Assembly: GCA_022360375.1 (NCBI GenBank) | Contig: JAKSCW010000301.1 | Span: 1 to 8,673 of the forward strand | Source of the DNA: Balneolales bacterium | GTDB lineage: Bacteria > Bacteroidota > Rhodothermia > Balneolales > Balneolaceae | Direction of reading: 5' to 3' | DNA: 8,673 nucleotides | Shown: positions 6,625 to 8,673 of the stretch, one piece after another | How positions within the stretch are numbered: position 1 is the stretch's first letter | How the letters are laid out: every line of letters begins with the position of its first letter | Made by a program: the position numbers and the translations under genes | Notes under the pieces: generated by a model | What the model was told of the DNA's origin: nothing | What the model saw: only the letters and a program-made list of their open reading frames with translations | Database searches by the model: none

Positions 6625-7263
6625 ATGATTAAGCAACCATTATTTGAACAACCCATTTACTCGGGCACTCCCATTGTTGACACCAATCTTACCCCTATGG
6701 TTATCGAAACCACGAGCCGGGGTGAGCGGGCGTATGATATTTATTCACGTCTTCTAAAAGACCGAATCGTAATTTTGGGAAGTCCAATTAATGATGTAGT
6801 AGCCAGCTCGATTGTTGCGCAGTTATTGTTTTTGGAATCAGAAGATCCTGAGAAGGATATTAATCTGTATATCAACAGCCCCGGCGGGGTAGTTTCGGCT
6901 GGTTTAGCCATTTATGATACCATGCAGCATATTAAATGCGACGTGGCAACCACTTGTATGGGAATGGCGGCAAGCATGGGCGCGGTACTTTTAACTGCAG
7001 GAACTAACGGAAAGAGAAGTTGTCTTCCACATGCCCGTGTGATGATTCATCAGCCGCTCGGTGGAGTTCAGGGGCAGGCCAGCGATATTGAAATTGAAGC
7101 TCAGGAAATTTTGAGAATCAAAAAAGAATTAAGCCAGATTATTGCAGATCATGCCGGGAAATCGCTGGACGATATTATCCGCGATTCCGATCGAAATAAC
7201 TGGATGTCTGCCGATGAAGCCAAAGACTATGGTCTGGTAGACAATGTGATAGCCAGGGCATAG
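6625..7263 (+). CDS. clpP: ATP-dependent Clp protease proteolytic subunit, catalytic Asp replaced by Asn
   Basis: ClpP forms a double-heptamer serine peptidase chamber fed by ClpX. The 212 residues fit the family, with a likely N-terminal propeptide of about 20 residues before LTPMVIE (22-28). The oxyanion strand is NSPGG (84-88), the nucleophile S117 lies in GMAASMGA, and H142 is in MIHQPLGG (140-147); their 25-residue spacing equals that of E. coli ClpP. Aligning forward from the His without gaps puts the third triad residue, E. coli mature D171, at N191 (codon AAT, 7195-7197) in DSDRNNW, where most ClpPs have DRD. The preceding D189-R190 oligomerisation pair is kept. Listeria ClpP1 is a known ClpP with Asn at this position, so reduced or assembly-dependent activity is possible. 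A GAAGAG lies 7 bases before the ATG. It sits between tig and clpX. Confidence 0.96.
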   Translation: MIKQPLFEQPIYSGTPIVDTNLTPMVIETTSRGERAYDIYSRLLKDRIVILGSPINDVVASSIVAQLLFLESEDPEKDINLYINSPGGVVSAGLAIYDTMQHIKCDVATTCMGMAASMGAVLLTAGTNGKRSCLPHARVMIHQPLGGVQGQASDIEIEAQEILRIKKELSQIIADHAGKSLDDIIRDSDRNNWMSADEAKDYGLVDNVIARA

Positions 7264-7299
7264 TCTGGCAAATAGACAGATTTTTAGTAATTTAGATGC

Positions 7300-8553
7300 A
7301 TGAGTGAAAACGAAAAAAATAACGATATTGTAAACTGTTCATTTTGCGGGCGTTCCAGCCTGGAAGTGAATAGTATGGTTGCCGGACCTGGGGTATACAT
7401 TTGTGATCGTTGTGTTGAGGATGCATCCAGTATAATAAAAAGCGATCTGGCTTCACTTGCCCGCAGGAGGGAAAAGAGCTACAAGCCACTTCTTAAACCG
7501 GTGGAAATTAAAGCTAAGCTTGATGAGTATGTGATTGGGCAGGATCAGGCAAAGAAAACACTGTCCGTTGCTGTTTATAACCACTACAAGCGAATAAGTA
7601 CCGATAGTCTTGAAATGGACGACACCTTGGTTGAAAAAAGCAACATTGCCTTGCTTGGCCCAACAGGTAGTGGAAAAACACTATTGGCTCGTACGCTTGC
7701 TAAAGTAATCGACGTTCCATTCACCATCGCTGATGCCACGGTTCTTACAGAGGCCGGTTATGTGGGGGAAGACGTAGAAAGCATCTTAAGCAATTTGCTT
7801 CAGGCGGCTGATTACGATGTGGAGCGTGCCAAACGTGGTATTGTATACATCGATGAAGTGGACAAAGTGGCTCGTAAGAGTGATAACCCCTCCATTACCC
7901 GTGACGTTAGTGGGGAAGGTGTTCAACAGGCATTACTTAAAATTCTGGAAGGTACCGTTGCCAATATTCCTCCAAAAGGTGGCAGAAAACATCCTGAACA
8001 AAGCTTCATACAGTTAGATACGTCAAACATATTGTTCATTTGTGGTGGTGCGTTTGCCGGATTAGAAGAAATCATCTCTCGTCGGCTTTCCACTAGTGCA
8101 ATGGGATTCCACACCAAGGAACAGGTGAAATTCGATAAAGAAGATCCGGAAATTTTCACTTATGTAGAGCCTGAAGATCTTCAGCGTTTTGGTCTTATTC
8201 CTGAACTTATTGGCCGGTTACCTGTTATCTGCGGGTTACATGAACTTTCTGATGAAGCAATGCTCGATATTCTTCAAACACCCAAAAATGCAATCACTAA
8301 ACAGTACCGTAAGCTGTTTAAGATGGAAAATGTGGAGTTAGAATTCGAAGATGAAGCATTGGAGGCAATAGTAAAAAAGGCAAAAACCCGCAAAACCGGT
8401 GCCCGTGGGTTACGATCCATTATGGAGGCTGCAATGCTCGACATTATGTTCACGCTTCCTTCTATGAAGAATATAGCCCGATGTGTAATTACAAAAGACA
8501 CTATTGAGAAAAAGGCTCCTCCGGTATACGAAAAACAGAAAGCAGCCGGATAG
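7300..8553 (+). CDS. clpX: ClpX, AAA+ unfoldase subunit of the Clp protease
   Basis: ClpX is a hexameric ATPase that recognises tagged proteins, unfolds them and passes them to ClpP. The N-terminal zinc domain has four Cys (C13, C16, C35, C38). The AAA+ core has Walker A GPTGSGKT (120-127), pore-1 loop GYVGED (153-158), Walker B IVYIDE (181-186), RKH loop (229-231), the arginine-finger region PELIGR (301-306) and sensor 2 GARG (367-370). The ClpP-docking loop, usually IGF, reads MGF (268-270), a conservative change. The 417 residues are normal. The gene follows clpP by 36 bases and is closed by an intrinsic terminator, so it is the last gene of the operon. The start ATG at 7300 fits family N termini (a short tail, then the first Cys pair), with no clear Shine-Dalgarno. 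The zinc domain makes it ClpX and not HslU. Confidence 0.97.
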   Translation: MSENEKNNDIVNCSFCGRSSLEVNSMVAGPGVYICDRCVEDASSIIKSDLASLARRREKSYKPLLKPVEIKAKLDEYVIGQDQAKKTLSVAVYNHYKRISTDSLEMDDTLVEKSNIALLGPTGSGKTLLARTLAKVIDVPFTIADATVLTEAGYVGEDVESILSNLLQAADYDVERAKRGIVYIDEVDKVARKSDNPSITRDVSGEGVQQALLKILEGTVANIPPKGGRKHPEQSFIQLDTSNILFICGGAFAGLEEIISRRLSTSAMGFHTKEQVKFDKEDPEIFTYVEPEDLQRFGLIPELIGRLPVICGLHELSDEAMLDILQTPKNAITKQYRKLFKMENVELEFEDEALEAIVKKAKTRKTGARGLRSIMEAAMLDIMFTLPSMKNIARCVITKDTIEKKAPPVYEKQKAAG

Positions 8554-8560
8554 ACATTTT

Positions 8561-8591
8561 ACCCCTTGCATAATTAATGTAAGGGGTTTTT
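8561..8591 (+). terminator. Intrinsic terminator of the tig-clpP-clpX operon
   Basis: ACCCCTTGCAT (8561-8571) pairs with ATGTAAGGGGT (8577-8587) to give an 11-bp stem with one G-U pair and a 5-base loop AATTA. It is followed by TTTT (8588-8591) and, after AG, a second TTTT (8594-8597). The hairpin starts 7 bases after the clpX stop. On the opposite strand no T-tract follows, so it works in one direction only. Confidence 0.88.
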
Positions 8592-8619
8592 AGTTTTAGG
8601 GAATACCGTAACATCCTAT

Positions 8620-8641
8620 ATTCATCCAAAAACCGATGAAT
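8620..8641. repeat. Inverted repeat after the clpX terminator
   Basis: ATTCATC (8620-8626) and GATGAAT (8635-8641) are exact reverse complements with an 8-base spacer. The right arm contains the ATG of the possible next gene at 8636. It could be an operator or a start-masking hairpin, or chance. Confidence 0.3.
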
Positions 8642-8673
8642 CTTTTCGCCCGAACCGGCTGGATCAAATCACT
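8636..8673 (+). CDS. Possible 5' end of a further gene, truncated by the window
   Basis: An ATG at 8636 opens a frame that runs to the right edge and gives MNLFARTGWIKS plus two bases. It follows a terminator by 45 bases, a plausible place for a new gene on the same strand. There is no clear Shine-Dalgarno, and twelve residues are too few to name a family. The opposite strand also has a short open frame from the edge that stops near 8598-8600, so the assignment is weak. Confidence 0.22.
   Translation, partial: MNLFARTGWIKS

Noticed and set aside
7264..7299. Separate promoter for clpX in the clpP-clpX gap
   Set aside because: The 36 bases are A/T-rich, but no TAnnTTTG box with a partner is seen; cotranscription is simpler.
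7817..8017. Small + strand frame within clpX
   Set aside because: Out-of-frame shadow of the Walker B and RKH-loop region of clpX.
1..8673. CRISPR array, insertion sequence, prophage, toxin-antitoxin or novel defence system
   Set aside because: No spaced direct repeats, transposase motifs, phage genes or small gene pairs were found; nearly all bases are accounted for by housekeeping and sugar-use genes.

Overview
The window is ordinary, densely packed bacterial chromosome (8673 bases, seven complete protein genes, one truncated at the left edge, one tRNA). It suggests a member of the Bacteroidota/Balneolota-Rhodothermota group. Three things point there: the secreted xylanase ends in a type IX secretion-like C-terminal domain (QNYPNPFNP, ending in MMLVK); the tRNA is preceded by a perfect TAnnTTTG -7 box; and Shine-Dalgarno sequences are weak or absent, with A/T-rich leaders. 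The C-terminal domain looks most like those of marine Balneolales or Rhodothermales, but the genus cannot be fixed from this window.

Left part (1-2943, + strand): the 3' part of a GPH-family sugar:cation symporter lies 40 bases before a secreted GH10 endo-xylanase with an N-terminal CBM4/9-like carbohydrate-binding domain. They look like a small xylan-utilisation unit: the enzyme cuts xylan outside the cell and the symporter would import released sugars across the inner membrane. A perfect 13-bp inverted repeat overlapping the xylanase stop codon closes the unit.

Middle (2953-5100): an NADP/NAD-dependent short-chain dehydrogenase (- strand) is divergent from a stand-alone assimilatory (P)APS reductase, cysH (+ strand). 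The 174-base gap between them holds a LacI/cre-like palindrome and a second inverted repeat just before the cysH start. cysH meets cutA (- strand) tail to tail with no base between the stop codons.

Right part (5150-8591, + strand): a promoter box, tRNA-Leu(UAG), trigger factor (tig, GTG start), clpP and clpX, ending in a clear intrinsic terminator. This is a protein-quality-control operon: trigger factor meets nascent chains at the ribosome, ClpX unfolds substrates and ClpP degrades them. The last 76 bases may hold the first codons of another gene.

No mobile element, CRISPR array, phage gene or evident new defence system is present. The best second-look item is ClpP: the residue aligned with the catalytic aspartate is asparagine (N191), giving Ser117-His142-Asn191. 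The linked trigger factor has a degenerate FKBP domain, and ClpX carries MGF where IGF is usual in the ClpP-docking loop.
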